Source: Dryocola boscaweniae
GTDB taxonomy: Bacteria; Pseudomonadota; Gammaproteobacteria; Enterobacterales; Enterobacteriaceae
Assembly: GCF_025215095.1 (NCBI RefSeq)
Contig: NZ_JALHAP010000068.1
Location: forward strand, 1-64,000
Length of the DNA stretch: 64,000 nt
Reading direction: 5' to 3'
A program made the position numbers and the translations under genes. Shown here piece by piece: positions 30,812 to 41,766 of the stretch (position 1 is its first letter; each line of letters opens with the position of its first letter). The notes below the pieces were generated by a model. That model was not told where the DNA came from and did not search any database. It worked only from the letters and a program-made list of their open reading frames with translations.

Positions 30812-33800
30812 TTGCCGCAGTGATTCGCTGGTCGCTTAAAAATCGCCTCTTAGTGCTGCTGGCCGCATTAGGGCTTGCAGCATGGGGACTGTGGTCTTTG
30901 CAGCGCGCGCCGCTTGATGCGCTGCCCGATCTTTCCGACGTGCAGGTTATCGTTCGTGTCAGCTATCCGGGAAAAGCGCCGCAGGTGGTGGAAGATCAGG
31001 TGACTTATCCGCTTACCACCACCATGCTTTCTGTGCCCGGCGCGAAAACGGTGCGCGGGTTCTCGATGTTTGGCGACTCTTACGTTTACGTCCTGTTTGA
31101 CGATGGCACCGATCCTTACTGGGCTCGTTCACGCGTGCTGGAGTATTTAAGTCAGGTGCAGTCGCAGCTTCCCCCTGAGGCAAAAGCTTCTTTAGGGCCG
31201 GATGCGACGGGGGTGGGCTGGGTTTACGAATATGCGCTGGTGGACAGAACCGGTAAACATAGCCTGGCGGATTTGCGGGCGTTACAGGACTGGACGCTGA
31301 AGTTTGAACTGAAAACCGTGCCGAACGTTTCCGAAGTGGCAAGCGTGGGCGGCATGGTTCGCCAGTATCAGATTGTGCTCGACCCGCAGCGTATGCGTGC
31401 CTTAAATATCACCCACGATCGGGTTATTAGCGCCGTGCAAAGCGCAAATCAGGAAGGCGGCGGGTCGGTTATTGAGATGGGCGAAGCCGAATATATGGTG
31501 CGCACGGCGGGCTATCTGAAGAATCTGGATGATTTTAAACAGATTGTCATTGCCACACGCGAAGGCGTGCCGGTGCTGCTTGCCGATGTGGCGACGCTGC
31601 GTCTGGGGCCGGAAATGCGCCGTGGAGTGGCGGAATTTAACGGCGAAGGAGAGGTTGCGGGCGGCATTATCGTCATGCGCTATGGCAAAAATGCGCTTGA
31701 GACGATCAACGCGGTGAAAGAGAAGCTCATGCAGCTTAAGGGAAGCCTGCCTGCGGGAGTGGAGATTGTGCCGGTATACGATCGCTCACATCTGATTGAA
31801 AACGCGATTGAAACCCTCTCACATAAGCTCCTCGAAGAGTTTATCGTCGTCGCTATAATTTGTACGCTGTTTTTGTTCCACTTCCGCTCGGCGCTGGTGG
31901 CGATAATCACCCTGCCGCTTGGCATTCTTGGCGCGTTTATCGTTATGCATTATCAGGGGGTAAACGCCAATATTATGTCGCTTGGCGGGATCGCTATTGC
32001 TATCGGCGCAATGGTGGATGCAGCGATCGTGATGATAGAAAATATGCATAAGGTGCTGGAACAGTGGCGGCATGACAATCCCGATAAGCAACCGGGGAGC
32101 GCCGATTACTGGCGAATCTCAGAGCAGGCGGCGGTGGAAGTGGGCCCTGCGCTCTTTTGTAGTTTGCTGATTATCACCCTGTCATTTATTCCGGTGTTTT
32201 CGCTGGAGGCGCAGGAAGGACGTATGTTCTCGCCGCTGGCGTTTACCAAAACCTACGCCATGGCGGTTGCCGCCGGGCTTGGGATTACGCTGGTGCCGGT
32301 GCTGATGGGGTATTTTATCCGCGGGAAGATCCCGGATGAGAAAGCTAATCCCCTCAACCGCTGGTTGATTGCGGCCTACGAGCCGTTGCTTGATAACGTT
32401 CTCGCGCGCCCTAAAACGACGCTTGTTTTGGCCGGTGCGTTACTGGTCGCAACCTTGTGGCCATTAAGTCGCCTGGGAAGCGAGTTTATGCCGGCGCTGG
32501 ACGAAGGCGATCTTCTTTATATGCCCTCAACGCTACCGGGTATTTCGGCTCGTGAGGCGGGGCGGCTTTTGCAACAAACCGACCGGCTGATTAAGACCGT
32601 GCCGGAAGTGGAAACCGTCTTTGGTAAAGCCGGCCGGGCAGAAACCGCGACGGACCCGGCGCCGCTGACGATGATTGAAACAACAATCCGCTTCAAACCA
32701 CGCGACCAGTGGCGAGCCGGCATGACCATGGACAAACTGGTGAGCGAGCTGGATAGCGTGGTGAAAGTGCCGGGTATCGCAAACGTTTGGGTGCCGCCGA
32801 TTCGCAATCGTCTGGATATGCTGGCGACAGGAATTAAAAGTCCTGTGGGCATCAAGGTGAACGGCAACAATATAGCGGCGATTGAGCAGGTAGCCGGACA
32901 AATCGAACGAGTGGTGAAGCAGGTGCCTGGCGTGACTTCCGCTCTTGCAGAGCGGCTGGCTGGCGGGCGCTATGTGGACATTAATATCGACAGGCGGAAA
33001 GCGGCCAGGTTCGGCGTCTCCGTTACAGAGCTGCAGTCGCTGGTGGCAACGGTGATTGGCGGGCAAAACATCGGCGAGACGATAGAAGGAAGGGAGCGTT
33101 ACCCTGTTAATGTGCGTTACCCGCGCGAGCTGCGCGACAACGTGCAAAAGCTGCGTGATATGCCGGTTGTGACAGCGAACGGCAGCCAGATTGCGCTTTC
33201 TGAACTGGCCGATATTACGATTACCGACGGCCCGCCAATGCTGAAAAGTGAGAACGCGCGTTTATCCAACTGGATTTACGTTGATTTGCGCGGACGCGAT
33301 CTGAAATCGGCAGTAGAAGAGATGCAGAAAGTTGTCTCTGAGCAGGTGAAGTTACCGCAAGGTGTGTCGTTATCCTGGTCGGGACAATTTGAATATCTTG
33401 AACGCGCGACGGAGAAATTAAAAATCGTTTTACCCTTTACGTTGCTGATCATTTTCGTGCTGCTTTATGTGACATTTTCTCGAGTTAGCGACGCATTATT
33501 AATTATGGGGACATTACCGTTTTCATTAATAGGCGGGGTCTGGCTGCTCTATTTACTGGGGTATAATTTATCCGTTGCCGGCGCCGTTGGGTTTATTGCA
33601 TTAGCCGGAGTGGCGGCTGAATTTGGCGTTATTATGGTGCTTTATTTAAATCATGCTCTCGCTAAGCATAAGGCGTCCAGTCCTGAAGGAGGGAACGCCA
33701 TGCTGATGCGGGCGATTCACGAAGGTGCGGTGCTGCGTGTGCGGCCAAAAGTCATGACGGTGGCGACTATCATGGCTGGTCTGCTGCCGATTATGTGGGG

Positions 33801-33927
33801 GGATGGCACCGGATCGGAAGTTATGCGACGGATTGCAGTGCCGATGATTGGCGGTATGATAACCGCGCCTTTGCTCTCTATGCTGGTGATTCCGGCGCTA
33901 TATGTCTTACTGAAAAAAGAAAAGTAA
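30808..33927 (+). CDS. CusA/CzcA-family heavy-metal RND efflux pump
   Basis: Inner-membrane proton-driven exporter of monovalent metal ions, 1039 residues with 12 membrane segments and two large periplasmic loops in the RND layout. Features include [22 protein letters not shown] near the N-terminus, the [20 protein letters not shown] helix-4 motif with the proton-relay acidic residue, and [27 protein letters not shown]. The length matches CusA/CzcA. With the CusF, CusC and CusB partners it is most likely a copper/silver system rather than Co/Zn/Cd. It ends the operon. Confidence 0.92.
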   Translation: MIAAVIRWSLKNRLLVLLAALGLAAWGLWSLQRAPLDALPDLSDVQVIVRVSYPGKAPQVVEDQVTYPLTTTMLSVPGAKTVRGFSMFGDSYVYVLFDDGTDPYWARSRVLEYLSQVQSQLPPEAKASLGPDATGVGWVYEYALVDRTGKHSLADLRALQDWTLKFELKTVPNVSEVASVGGMVRQYQIVLDPQRMRALNITHDRVISAVQSANQEGGGSVIEMGEAEYMVRTAGYLKNLDDFKQIVIATREGVPVLLADVATLRLGPEMRRGVAEFNGEGEVAGGIIVMRYGKNALETINAVKEKLMQLKGSLPAGVEIVPVYDRSHLIENAIETLSHKLLEEFIVVAIICTLFLFHFRSALVAIITLPLGILGAFIVMHYQGVNANIMSLGGIAIAIGAMVDAAIVMIENMHKVLEQWRHDNPDKQPGSADYWRISEQAAVEVGPALFCSLLIITLSFIPVFSLEAQEGRMFSPLAFTKTYAMAVAAGLGITLVPVLMGYFIRGKIPDEKANPLNRWLIAAYEPLLDNVLARPKTTLVLAGALLVATLWPLSRLGSEFMPALDEGDLLYMPSTLPGISAREAGRLLQQTDRLIKTVPEVETVFGKAGRAETATDPAPLTMIETTIRFKPRDQWRAGMTMDKLVSELDSVVKVPGIANVWVPPIRNRLDMLATGIKSPVGIKVNGNNIAAIEQVAGQIERVVKQVPGVTSALAERLAGGRYVDINIDRRKAARFGVSVTELQSLVATVIGGQNIGETIEGRERYPVNVRYPRELRDNVQKLRDMPVVTANGSQIALSELADITITDGPPMLKSENARLSNWIYVDLRGRDLKSAVEEMQKVVSEQVKLPQGVSLSWSGQFEYLERATEKLKIVLPFTLLIIFVLLYVTFSRVSDALLIMGTLPFSLIGGVWLLYLLGYNLSVAGAVGFIALAGVAAEFGVIMVLYLNHALAKHKASSPEGGNAMLMRAIHEGAVLRVRPKVMTVATIMAGLLPIMWGDGTGSEVMRRIAVPMIGGMITAPLLSMLVIPALYVLLKKEK

Positions 33928-34112
33928 GATATTTCTCAACCCTCTGTCATAAATGAAATGTTGCAGGGGGTTGACTTTAATGCGCGGTATTTGTTAAGCA
34001 AAAAATATGGCGTTGAAATATATTTACAATACAGCGGTGATTTTAAGAATAACCTACCGTCCCATTTAGATTCTATTAAATTAAACTTTGTTAGGCTTTG
34101 TATTGAATCTTA

Positions 34113-34697
34113 ATGTGGTATGTCATTGTGAATTTGAACAATAATTTATTGGTTTTAATTTTATTAATTACGTCTCTGGCGGCGCCCGCAAGTTTTGCGG
34201 CAGAACAGGGATTTTTCAGCAAAACCTGGGATACTTTTTCTTCCAATGTTTCAGAGACCTGGAGCAATCCTGAGCATTATGATCTCTATGTGCCGGCGGT
34301 GACCTGGCATGCGCGCTTTGCCTACGATAAAGAGAAAACCGATCGGTATAACGAACGCCCGTGGGGCGGCGGCTTTGGTCAATCCCGCTGGGATGATAAG
34401 GGAAACTGGCACGGCATCTATCTGATGGCCTTCAAGGATTCCTACAATAAGTGGGAACCTATCGGCGGTTACGGCTGGGAAAAAACCTGGCGTCCGTTAA
34501 CGAATGAGAATTTTCATCTGGGGTTAGGGTACACCGTGGGCGCTACAGCGCGTGATAACTGGAAGTATATTCCCATCCCGGTTTTGCTGCCTTTGGCCTC
34601 AGTAGGTTATGGCCCGGCAACCTTCCAGATGACCTGGATCCCCGGGACTTATAACAACGGTAATGTCTACTTTGCCTGGCTGCGTTTTCAGTTCTGA
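34113..34697 (+). CDS. pagP: Lipid A palmitoyltransferase PagP
   Basis: Outer-membrane enzyme that transfers palmitate from phospholipid to lipid A, protecting against cationic peptides. The 194-residue precursor has a signal peptide (about 1-29, ending ASFAA) and the eight-stranded barrel. Conserved blocks include [20 protein letters not shown] (catalytic His), [20 protein letters not shown] (Asp/Ser region) and the C-terminal [13 protein letters not shown]. The ATG at 34113 has no clear ribosome site; a GTG at 34128 is an alternative. PhoP control is known in relatives; I found no clear PhoP box in the AT-rich leader. Confidence 0.95.
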   Translation: MWYVIVNLNNNLLVLILLITSLAAPASFAAEQGFFSKTWDTFSSNVSETWSNPEHYDLYVPAVTWHARFAYDKEKTDRYNERPWGGGFGQSRWDDKGNWHGIYLMAFKDSYNKWEPIGGYGWEKTWRPLTNENFHLGLGYTVGATARDNWKYIPIPVLLPLASVGYGPATFQMTWIPGTYNNGNVYFAWLRFQF

Positions 34698-34890
34698 AGC
34701 CGGTTTTGATGCGCTCAAAATCGCCTGTTTTTCATATCCTTTTAAAAACAAAGGGTAATCTGCAATTGATAAAAAAATTAGCGACTTTTGTCACTTTTTC
34801 TCATTTGGGTACTGGACAAAACGCACCACAATTGTTGTACTGATGCGCGACACAGCATTTGTGTCTATTTTTCATGTAAAGGTAATTTTG

Positions 34891-35100
34891 ATGTCTAAGA
34901 TTAAAGGTAACGTTAAGTGGTTTAATGAGTCCAAAGGCTTTGGTTTCATTACTCCGGAAGATGGCAGCAAAGACGTGTTCGTACACTTCTCTGCAATCCA
35001 GAGCAATGGTTTCAAAACCCTGGCTGAAGGCCAGCGCGTTGAGTTTGAAATCACTAACGGTGCCAAAGGCCCTTCTGCTGCAAACGTAATGGCTATCTAA
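34891..35100 (+). CDS. cspE: Cold-shock-like protein CspE
   Basis: Small RNA- and single-stranded-DNA-binding protein, 69 residues, which melts RNA secondary structure and acts as a transcription antiterminator. It is one cold-shock domain with RNP1 ([10 protein letters not shown]) and RNP2 ([10 protein letters not shown]). The ATG at 34891 has AAAGGTAA upstream. A leader of more than 90 bases precedes it, as in other csp genes. Order pagP-cspE-crcB is that of E. coli. Confidence 0.96.
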   Translation: MSKIKGNVKWFNESKGFGFITPEDGSKDVFVHFSAIQSNGFKTLAEGQRVEFEITNGAKGPSAANVMAI

Positions 35101-35120
35101 GTCGCTACAGGCAGAATTTA

Positions 35121-35146
35121 AAAACCCGCCAAGGCGGGTTTTTTTT
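35121..35146 (+). terminator. cspE terminator
   Basis: AAACCCGCC (35121-35129) pairs with GGCGGGTTT (35132-35140) and is followed by a T-run to 35145. It lies about 20 bases after the cspE stop. Confidence 0.9.
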
Positions 35147-35201
35147 CGTCTGTCGGCCGGGCCATTAATTGTATTTTCAAAAAACTCGTCACTTACATAT
35201 T

Positions 35202-35585
35202 TCAGTGATTTGCCGCAACGGAAACCAGCCAGAATGCAAGCGCGGTCATCATAAATGAGCCAAGCAGGTTGAGCAGTACGTTCAGGCCAGCCCATGCAAG
35301 GCGGCCATCCTGCAGCAAAAAGACAACTTCTGCCGAAAACGTGGAAAACGTGGTTAAACCGCCGCAAAAACCGGTGGTGATAAGCAGCTTCCAGAAAGGA
35401 TCAATATGGGTAAGACGGCTAAAGAGGGCCAGTCCCATACCGATAATAAAGGCGCCCAGAAGGTTTGCCGTCAGCGTACCAACAGGTATCGCGCCGTGAA
35501 CGGGATTGAGCTTCAGGCTTAAAAACCAGCGTACCACGCTGCCCGTTCCACCCCCGATAAATACCGCTAACAGAATCTGCAACAC
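35202..35585 (-). CDS. crcB: Fluoride ion channel CrcB (FluC)
   Basis: Small four-helix inner-membrane fluoride channel that works as an antiparallel dimer, 127 residues. Family blocks visible: [13 protein letters not shown] at the N-terminus, [14 protein letters not shown] with the pore Asn, and [16 protein letters not shown], which includes the Phe and Thr residues lining the fluoride path. The start is GTG at 35585 with GGGAAAG upstream. I see no fluoride riboswitch in the leader. It is divergent from ybeM. Confidence 0.94.
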   Translation of the reverse strand: MLQILLAVFIGGGTGSVVRWFLSLKLNPVHGAIPVGTLTANLLGAFIIGMGLALFSRLTHIDPFWKLLITTGFCGGLTTFSTFSAEVVFLLQDGRLAWAGLNVLLNLLGSFMMTALAFWLVSVAANH

Positions 35586-35692
35586 AACGCTTTCCCGTAC
35601 TTAAGATCTCAGAAGCTAGGAGTGTAGCGCTCGCACAATTTGTTTTACACCCGATATACTGAAATTAATCATCATGGGCCGGGGAAATGGGA

Positions 35693-36481
35693 ATGAAAGT
35701 CGCGGTGGGGCAGTTTGCGGTAGGTAATGTCTGGCAGGATAATGCACGCACATGCGTAGGGCTAATGGCGCAGGCGGCTTCAAACGGCGCTAAGCTTTTG
35801 GTATTGCCGGAGGCCGTTTTGGCCCGGGATGACAAAGATCCTGATATGTCGGTAAATTCTGCTCAGGAAGCCAACGGTGAATATCTGCATGTGCTTCTTG
35901 AGGAAAGCCGCAAAAATGCGCTGACCACGGTGTTGACTTTGCATATCCGCACGACCGCAGGAAGAGCGGCTAATACGCTTCTGGTGCTGCGTGCCGGCGC
36001 GGTTATTAGTCGCTACCAGAAAATCCATCTTTACGATGCTTTCAGTATGCAGGAGTCGCGGTTAGTGGATGCAGGAAATCAGCTTGCGCCAGTGATTGAC
36101 GTGGCGGGGATGAAAGTGGGTTTACTCACCTGTTACGATCTGCGTTTCCCGGAAATGGCGCTGAGCCTGGCTTTAGCCGGAGCCGAAGTGCTTGTTTTAC
36201 CCGCGGCCTGGCTGCGTGGCCCACATAAAGAGCTGCACTGGTCGACATTATTGGCTGCGCGTGCGCTCGATACCACCTGTTATGTGGTAGCATCCGGCGA
36301 ATGTGGCAACAGAAACATTGGGCAAAGTAAGGTTATCGATCCGCTTGGCGTGACTATCGCAGGCGCGGCGCAAGCGCCCGCTTTGATTTATGCGGAGCTT
36401 GAGAGTGAACGTGTTTCAGCCGTGCGGGCTATGTTGCCGGTACTTAAGAATCGCCGCTTCGCAGCGCCCCGGCTGTTCTGA
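35693..36481 (+). CDS. ybeM: Deaminated glutathione amidase (nitrilase superfamily), YbeM
   Basis: C-N hydrolase of the Nit1-like group, which repairs deaminated glutathione, a by-product of transaminases. The 262-residue form starting MKVAVGQF aligns with E. coli YbeM; an in-frame ATG at 35687 would add two residues. The Glu-Lys-Cys triad is intact: Glu40 (LLVLPEAVL), Lys110 (RYQKIHLYD) and Cys147 ([11 protein letters not shown]). The gene is full length here. It lies between crcB and tatE as in E. coli. Confidence 0.92.
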   Translation: MKVAVGQFAVGNVWQDNARTCVGLMAQAASNGAKLLVLPEAVLARDDKDPDMSVNSAQEANGEYLHVLLEESRKNALTTVLTLHIRTTAGRAANTLLVLRAGAVISRYQKIHLYDAFSMQESRLVDAGNQLAPVIDVAGMKVGLLTCYDLRFPEMALSLALAGAEVLVLPAAWLRGPHKELHWSTLLAARALDTTCYVVASGECGNRNIGQSKVIDPLGVTIAGAAQAPALIYAELESERVSAVRAMLPVLKNRRFAAPRLF

Positions 36482-36609
36482 TGTTTTTTTAAACAGGGCT
36501 TGATTCACCTTGTTACAGATTGCTATTGTGTCGCACGGGCAAATATCCGTTAATTAGCTCAGATTATTTTTCGCCGTCTACACGGCACGCATGACTTAAG
36601 AAGGTAGGT

Positions 36610-36813
36610 ATGGGAGAGATTAGCATCACCAAGCTGCTGGTAATCGGCGCACTGATTGTATTGTTATTTGGTACCAGGAAGTTGCGCTCGTTAGGCGGCG
36701 ATCTCGGCGCGGCTATTAAAGGCTTTAAAAAAGCCATGAACGATGACGAAAGCAGCGCTAAGCCAGCCTCCGGCACCGAAGCCCCGGCGGAACGTATTTC
36801 ACATAAAGACTGA
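36610..36813 (+). CDS. tatE: Sec-independent translocase protein TatE
   Basis: TatA-type subunit of the twin-arginine export channel, 67 residues, the E. coli length. One N-terminal membrane helix (about 5-20, [17 protein letters not shown]) is followed by the conserved hinge and amphipathic helix [19 protein letters not shown] and a polar tail. The gene stands alone between ybeM and lipA, with its own terminator. Family blocks leave little doubt. Confidence 0.95.
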   Translation: MGEISITKLLVIGALIVLLFGTRKLRSLGGDLGAAIKGFKKAMNDDESSAKPASGTEAPAERISHKD

Positions 36814-36845
36814 TTTCGCAGTGCTTAACACCGCCATAGCGATAA

Positions 36846-36876
36846 AAAAACCGGCTCACAGAGGCCGGTTTTTTAT
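36846..36876. terminator. Bidirectional terminator between tatE and lipA
   Basis: AAACCGGC (36848-36854 region) pairs with GCCGGTTT (36863-36870), flanked by A-runs on the left and T-runs on the right. It serves the convergent genes tatE and lipA. Confidence 0.88.
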
Positions 36877-36912
36877 TATGCTGCAGAATATATGTAACTT
36901 TTTGTAACGCTG

Positions 36913-37878
36913 TTATTTCACTTCCATGCCTTTGGCCTGCAGGTCCGCATGATAAGAAGAGCGGACAAACGGGCCGCAGGCTGCATGGGTAAAGCCCATA
37001 GCCAGCGCTTCGGCTTTCATCTCTTCGAATTCATGCGGGCTCACGTAGCGCTGCACCGGCAGGTGGTGGCGGCTTGGCTGCAGGTATTGCCCCAGCGTCA
37101 GCATGGTTACGCCATGGCGGCGCAAATCACGCATTACTTCGATAATTTCCTGGTTAGTTTCACCCAGGCCAACCATCAAACCCGATTTTGTCGGGATGTC
37201 CGGATGCGCTTCTTTGAAGCGTTCCAGCAGTTTCAGCGACCAGTTATAGTCAGCCCCTGGACGGACTTTGCGATAAATACGCGGCACGTTTTCCAGGTTA
37301 TGGTTGAACACGTCTGGCGGCGTTGCGGTAAGGATCTCTAAAGCGCGATCCATGCGGCCGCGGAAGTCCGGCACCAGCGTCTCGATTTTAATGGTCGGGT
37401 TTTTCTCGCGGATAGCGGAAATACAGTCGGCGAAGTGCTGCGCACCGCCATCACGTAAGTCATCACGATCCACGGATGTAATAACAACGTAGCGCAATGC
37501 CATATCGGCAATGGTTTGCGCCAGTTTGACGGGCTCGTTGGTATCCGGCGCGACAGGACGACCATGGGCAACATCACAGAATGGGCAACGGCGAGTACAG
37601 ATTGCGCCAAGGATCATAAAGGTTGCGGTGCCGTGGTTAAAGCACTCGGCCAGGTTCGGGCAGGAGGCTTCTTCGCACACGGAGTGCAGACCGTTTTTAC
37701 GCATCGCCGCTTTAATACCCTGAATACGGGTAGAGTCAGATGGAAGTTTGATCTTCATCCATTCTGGCTTTCTTAACAGCTCCTGGCGCTCTGTCACCAC
37801 GTTTTTAACCGGGATCAGAGCCATTTTATCGGCGTCGCGGTACTTGACGCCGCGTTCCATTACAATGGGTTTACTCAT
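36913..37878 (-). CDS. lipA: Lipoyl synthase LipA
   Basis: Radical SAM enzyme that inserts two sulphurs into octanoyl groups to make lipoyl cofactors on E2 subunits and GcvH. The 321-residue protein has the auxiliary cluster cysteines in [12 protein letters not shown], the radical [11 protein letters not shown] motif (about residue 94) and the C-terminal RSSYHAD with the serine that ligates the second cluster. Length equals E. coli LipA. It follows lipB, but the LysR-type gene ybeF found between them in E. coli is absent. Confidence 0.97.
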   Translation of the reverse strand: MSKPIVMERGVKYRDADKMALIPVKNVVTERQELLRKPEWMKIKLPSDSTRIQGIKAAMRKNGLHSVCEEASCPNLAECFNHGTATFMILGAICTRRCPFCDVAHGRPVAPDTNEPVKLAQTIADMALRYVVITSVDRDDLRDGGAQHFADCISAIREKNPTIKIETLVPDFRGRMDRALEILTATPPDVFNHNLENVPRIYRKVRPGADYNWSLKLLERFKEAHPDIPTKSGLMVGLGETNQEIIEVMRDLRRHGVTMLTLGQYLQPSRHHLPVQRYVSPHEFEEMKAEALAMGFTHAACGPFVRSSYHADLQAKGMEVK

Positions 37879-38153
37879 ATGGTGCGTGTTCCAGTTGCGG
37901 ATAACGAAGTCAGTCTGTTTGAATTCAAGTTAGTGTTTTATTTATCAACTATTTTTGAATTGCGTCCCGGAGTATAGCATCACTGATGGGGATAAATCAG
38001 CCAGGACGCGCAGTAAATGGGGAAAGAATTGTAAATGAGCTGTTGTTTTGTGTGCTTTAAAGGTTAACGCATGGCTAAAACACTTCCTGGCGGTGGATGA
38101 GTAGGACAGGAAGTCAGATACTGACAAAACGAGCGCGGCCTGCGGAGAATTAA

Positions 38154-38795
38154 TCAGTCTTGTATATATTCAAACTGAGGGTTATTCAGAAGCTCAATTA
38201 ATTTAGCCACCAGGCGCGGCTGAATATCCGCTACCGTCATTCCCGGCTTGAGGTCCTTTACCTGGGTCATCTCAAGGCCTGCGTAGCCACAAGGGTTGAT
38301 ACGCAAAAACGGCGAGAGATCCATGTCGATGTTTAGCGCCAGACCGTGGAACGAGCAGCCTTTACGGATCCTGAGACCCAGCGAACAAATTTTACGGCCC
38401 GCAACGTAAACTCCCGGCGCATCGGCACGCGGGTAGGCTTCAATGCCAATATCCGCAAGAGTATTAACGACGGTTTGCTCAAGTATGGTGACTAACTCAC
38501 GCACCCCAAGCTTCCTGCGCCGCAAGTCCAACAAGACATACATTACCTGCTGACCCGGGCCGTGATAGGTCACCTGACCTCCACGGTCGCTCTGGATAAC
38601 GGGAATATCGCCCGCGACCAATACGTGCTCCGCTTTTCCGGCCTGGCCCTGGGTAAATACACGCAGGTGTTCTACCAGCCAGATTTCATCAGGGGTTGTT
38701 TCATCGCGCGTGTCGGTAAAGTCGTGCATCGCCTGTGATACAGGCTCATAAGCCTTAAGGCCGAGCTGGCGAATCAGAATGGTTTCTTGAGACAA
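38154..38795 (-). CDS. lipB: Octanoyl-[acyl-carrier-protein] transferase LipB
   Basis: Transfers octanoyl from ACP to apo-lipoyl domains, the first step of lipoate synthesis. The 213-residue protein has the conserved [20 protein letters not shown] block, the catalytic Cys/Lys region with [11 protein letters not shown], and [21 protein letters not shown]. It starts with TTG at 38795; E. coli lipB is also reported to use a TTG codon. Upstream ybeD is encoded in the same direction. Confidence 0.96.
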   Translation of the reverse strand: MSQETILIRQLGLKAYEPVSQAMHDFTDTRDETTPDEIWLVEHLRVFTQGQAGKAEHVLVAGDIPVIQSDRGGQVTYHGPGQQVMYVLLDLRRRKLGVRELVTILEQTVVNTLADIGIEAYPRADAPGVYVAGRKICSLGLRIRKGCSFHGLALNIDMDLSPFLRINPCGYAGLEMTQVKDLKPGMTVADIQPRLVAKLIELLNNPQFEYIQD

Positions 38796-38846
38796 AATAC
38801 TGTCCCCGGCAGGTAATGAAAGGTGGGCGGATTATATCACAGCAAT

Positions 38847-38871
38847 GAAAACACCCGGCCGGGGCCGGGTG
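38847..38871 (-). terminator. ybeD terminator
   Basis: CACCCGGCC (38852-38860) and GGCCGGGTG (38863-38871) form a strong stem, followed leftward by TTTTC. It lies five bases beyond the ybeD stop and ahead of lipB. Confidence 0.85.
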
Positions 38872-38876
38872 AGAAA

Positions 38877-39140
38877 TTACAGCACCATACGAACGATTTC
38901 GATATTGCCCAGCTCTTCGTACAGGGTTTCTACCTGTTCGATATGGGTAGCGGTGATAGTGATGGAAACTGAATGATAGTTGCCTTTGCTGCTTGGTTTG
39001 ACCTGCGGCGTGTAGTCGCCAGGCGCGTGGCGCTGCACCACCTCAACGACCAGATCAACCAGCTCCGGCTTCGCCAGTCCCATTACTTTGTAAGTAAATG
39101 GCGTAGGGAATTCGAGCAGTTCTTTAAGATTGGTTTTCAT
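38877..39140 (-). CDS. ybeD: DUF493 family protein YbeD
   Basis: Small conserved ACT-like-fold protein of 87 residues, the E. coli length, beginning [21 protein letters not shown] use the ATG at 39140; a longer frame to 39245 adds unrelated residues. Its function is not established, though it sits between dacA and lipB in enterobacteria and has been linked loosely to lipoate genes by position. The alpha/beta fold with a [18 protein letters not shown] strand pair is the family signature. Confidence 0.93.
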   Translation of the reverse strand: MKTNLKELLEFPTPFTYKVMGLAKPELVDLVVEVVQRHAPGDYTPQVKPSSKGNYHSVSITITATHIEQVETLYEELGNIEIVRMVL

Positions 39141-39166
39141 GGTAGCTCCAGCGTTACGGCAATAAA

Positions 39167-39197
39167 ATAATAACTCCCGCCGGTGAGGGCGGGAGTT
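39167..39197 (-). terminator. dacA terminator
   Basis: AACTCCCGC (39172-39180) pairs with GCGGGAGTT (39189-39197); leftward it is followed by ATTATTTTATT. It lies between dacA and ybeD and probably separates their transcripts. Confidence 0.7.
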
Positions 39198-39264
39198 GCA
39201 TTGATGCATATGCAATGATGAACAGTATATGGGGTCGTAATTCACACTTTCAAGCGTTCAATTA

Positions 39265-40476
39265 TTAACCGAACCAGTGGTGGAACATCAGTTTGATGTA
39301 GTCGATGATTCGACTAAAGAAATTCCCTTCCGGCATTTCCTGCAGCACTACCAGCGGGCGCTGCTCAATGGTTTTACCATCAAGCTGGAAATTAATGGTG
39401 CCGACAACCTGGTTTTTCTGCAGCGGGGCGTGCAGTTCAGGCGTGTTCAGCACATAGCTGGCTTTCAGGTCTTTCATACGGCCGCGTGGGATGGTGAGAT
39501 AAACGTCTTTATCCACGCCGAGAGAGGCGCGGTCGTTATCGCCAAACCAGGCTGGCTCAGAAGAAAACTCTTTCCCGGCTTTCAGCGGAGAAACGGTTTC
39601 AAAGAAGCGGAAGCCCCAGGTCAGCAGCTTTTTACTTTCAGTTTCGCGGCCTTTATAGGTGTGCCCACCCATAACTGCGGAAATCAAACGCATCTGCCCT
39701 TCGGTTGCCGAGGCGACCAGGTTGTAACCTGCGGAATTAGTATGACCGGTTTTGATGCCGTCAACGTTCAGGCTTTTATCCCACAGCAGACCGTTACGGT
39801 TCATCTGACGGATATTATTGAAAGTAAATTCTTTTTCTTTATAGATGCTGTATTCGTTCGGCACGTCGCGGATCAGCGCCTGGCCAATTAACGCCATATC
39901 GCGTGCGGAACTGAACTGTCCGTCAGCGTCCAGGCCATGAACGGTCTGGAAATGGGTGTTCTTCAGGCCGAGGGCGGAAACATAGCTGTTCATCAGGCCA
40001 ACGAAGGCGTCCTGGCTACCGGCGACAAAATCGGCCATCGCCACGCAGGCATCGTTACCGGACTGCAGGTTAATCCCGCGAATCAGTTGAGATACCGGCA
40101 CCTGCATGCCAGGTTTGAGGAACATCAGCGATGAGCCCTTAAAGACCGGATTGCCGGTCGCCCAGGCATCGTTACCCACGGTAACCACCGCGTTTTCATC
40201 GAACTTACCTGCTTTCATCGCCTGACCAATCACATAGCTGGTCATCATTTTTGTGAGACTGGCCGGATCGCGGCGGGCGTCAGCGTTGGATTCAGCCAGC
40301 ACTTTCCCTGAGTTGTAATCAATCAGGATGTACGCTTCCGCATCAATCTGCGGGACGCCCGGGATCATTGTTTTAATATTCAGGTCGTCAGCTTGAGCAC
40401 AAGCCAAAGCACTAAGGGTAAGGGCCGTAGAGAGCGCGAGGCGCTTAACAAAACGTACAGGAAGGGCTGTATTCAT
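39265..40476 (-). CDS. dacA: D-alanyl-D-alanine carboxypeptidase DacA (PBP5)
   Basis: Penicillin-binding protein 5, which trims the terminal D-Ala from peptidoglycan pentapeptides and helps keep rod shape. From the ATG at 40476 the protein has 403 residues, the E. coli length. A signal peptide (about 1-29, ending AQA) is followed by the SLTK motif with the active Ser, SGNDAC and KTGHTN, and a C-terminal amphipathic membrane anchor ([14 protein letters not shown]). It is the downstream partner of rlpA and mrdAB. Confidence 0.97.
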   Translation of the reverse strand: MNTALPVRFVKRLALSTALTLSALACAQADDLNIKTMIPGVPQIDAEAYILIDYNSGKVLAESNADARRDPASLTKMMTSYVIGQAMKAGKFDENAVVTVGNDAWATGNPVFKGSSLMFLKPGMQVPVSQLIRGINLQSGNDACVAMADFVAGSQDAFVGLMNSYVSALGLKNTHFQTVHGLDADGQFSSARDMALIGQALIRDVPNEYSIYKEKEFTFNNIRQMNRNGLLWDKSLNVDGIKTGHTNSAGYNLVASATEGQMRLISAVMGGHTYKGRETESKKLLTWGFRFFETVSPLKAGKEFSSEPAWFGDNDRASLGVDKDVYLTIPRGRMKDLKASYVLNTPELHAPLQKNQVVGTINFQLDGKTIEQRPLVVLQEMPEGNFFSRIIDYIKLMFHHWFG

Positions 40477-40618
40477 GATAAGAACAACGACATCCGTGAT
40501 GGAATTAAAAAAGTGCCTTACTATAACAAAAGCGATTTTTACTGGCATCCGTCTTTGCGCATGATTTGTTAATGGGCTTTACACAAATTTACGCGCTGCG
40601 GATACCAGCAAGTTTCAC

Positions 40619-41755
40619 TTACATAGCAGGTGCGTTTGTAATAAATGACTGCTGCTGGGCTTCGCTCATCAGACGTTGTTGCAACGCTGCGGCTTCGCTG
40701 CGGCTGCCAAAGGGTCCAAGCTGCACGCGGTAAACAGCGCCGTTGCTTGAAACGGCGCCCGGTACATTGAACTGCTGGCTGAGTTTCTGCTGCCACTGCG
40801 TCGCGCGTGTCTGGTCGCTCACCGCGCCTACCTGGACTACATAGCGTCCTGAAGCCGCGGCTGGCGCTTCGGTCTGCACGTTGCCCTGTACAGAACCTGG
40901 CGCGGTAACCGGAGCCGTTGCTGTGGCCGGAACCGCGGTCTGCTGAACAGGAGCTTCTGCCGCAGGCGCTGGAGCGGGTTCATCGGTTTCAATAACGCCT
41001 GGCGCAAGCGGTGTTGCGGCGCCAAGGAAACCGCTGCTGTTTACCGGCGCACCGGTTGTATCGTCGCTTTGCAGCGAAGCATTGCTGATGGCTCGAACAT
41101 CATTTTGCGGCACATCCGCAGGAGCGGATGAAGCGCTTCCCATCCCGGTGTTTAAATCTGGACGAGCGGGCAGGGCATAGGTTTGTTTAGCAATGGTGGT
41201 GCAGGCGGTGCCAAGACCTGACATTGTTCCGTCCTGGGCGACCAGAATCGGGTCGATTCGTACTTTAGTGTTGTTCGACGTGTTGAGCCTTTCCGCAGAG
41301 GCACGGGAAAGCGAAATCACACGATCGTTGCCGTACGGGCCACGGTCGTTAATACGCACCACAATCATACGGCCGTTTGCGAGGTTAGTTATGCGCGCGT
41401 AACTTGGGATCGGCAGCGTCGGATGCGCAGCCGTCAGCGCCATGGCATCAAAGGGTTCACCTGAGGCAGTCAGGTTGCTTCCAGGTTCAGCATCATAAAT
41501 AGCCGCCAGGCCCGCCTGGCTAAAGTTGGCCGGATTCTGAACGATTTTGTAGCTTTTGCCGTTATTTTCGTAATCCTGATTCACCGAAGGATTCAACGGT
41601 TCGTAGCGCGGTTCAGCGCCGCTAATTTCTACCACCGGACCATTGCAGACTGCCGGTTGCGGCTGCTGATTTACCTGCGGTTGTTCGTCGTCACCGGACG
41701 AACAGCCAGCCAGAATGGCGGCTGCTACAAAAATCCCTGGCCAATGCTTAACCAT
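40619..41755 (-). CDS. rlpA: Rare lipoprotein A, RlpA
   Basis: Outer-membrane septal lipoprotein; in Pseudomonas RlpA is a lytic transglycosylase acting on denuded glycan, while in E. coli activity is unclear. The 378-residue precursor has a lipobox (LAGCSS, Cys at about 18), a double-psi beta-barrel domain (about 75-170, with ASGEPFD and VRINDRGPYGNDRVISLS, including the catalytic Asp region), a Pro/Ala-rich linker, and a C-terminal SPOR domain (about 300-375, YVVQVGAVSDQ). It lies in the mrdAB-rlpA-dacA shape cluster. Confidence 0.95.
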   Translation of the reverse strand: MVKHWPGIFVAAAILAGCSSGDDEQPQVNQQPQPAVCNGPVVEISGAEPRYEPLNPSVNQDYENNGKSYKIVQNPANFSQAGLAAIYDAEPGSNLTASGEPFDAMALTAAHPTLPIPSYARITNLANGRMIVVRINDRGPYGNDRVISLSRASAERLNTSNNTKVRIDPILVAQDGTMSGLGTACTTIAKQTYALPARPDLNTGMGSASSAPADVPQNDVRAISNASLQSDDTTGAPVNSSGFLGAATPLAPGVIETDEPAPAPAAEAPVQQTAVPATATAPVTAPGSVQGNVQTEAPAAASGRYVVQVGAVSDQTRATQWQQKLSQQFNVPGAVSSNGAVYRVQLGPFGSRSEAAALQQRLMSEAQQQSFITNAPAM

Positions 41756-41766
41756 TGCGCACCTCG

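Noticed and set aside
33928..34112. PhoP box upstream of pagP
   Set aside because: The region is AT-rich, but no pair of GTTTA-like hexamers with five-base spacing was found on either strand.
35586..35692. Fluoride riboswitch before crcB
   Set aside because: The 107-base crcB-ybeM interval lacks the conserved crcB-motif stems.
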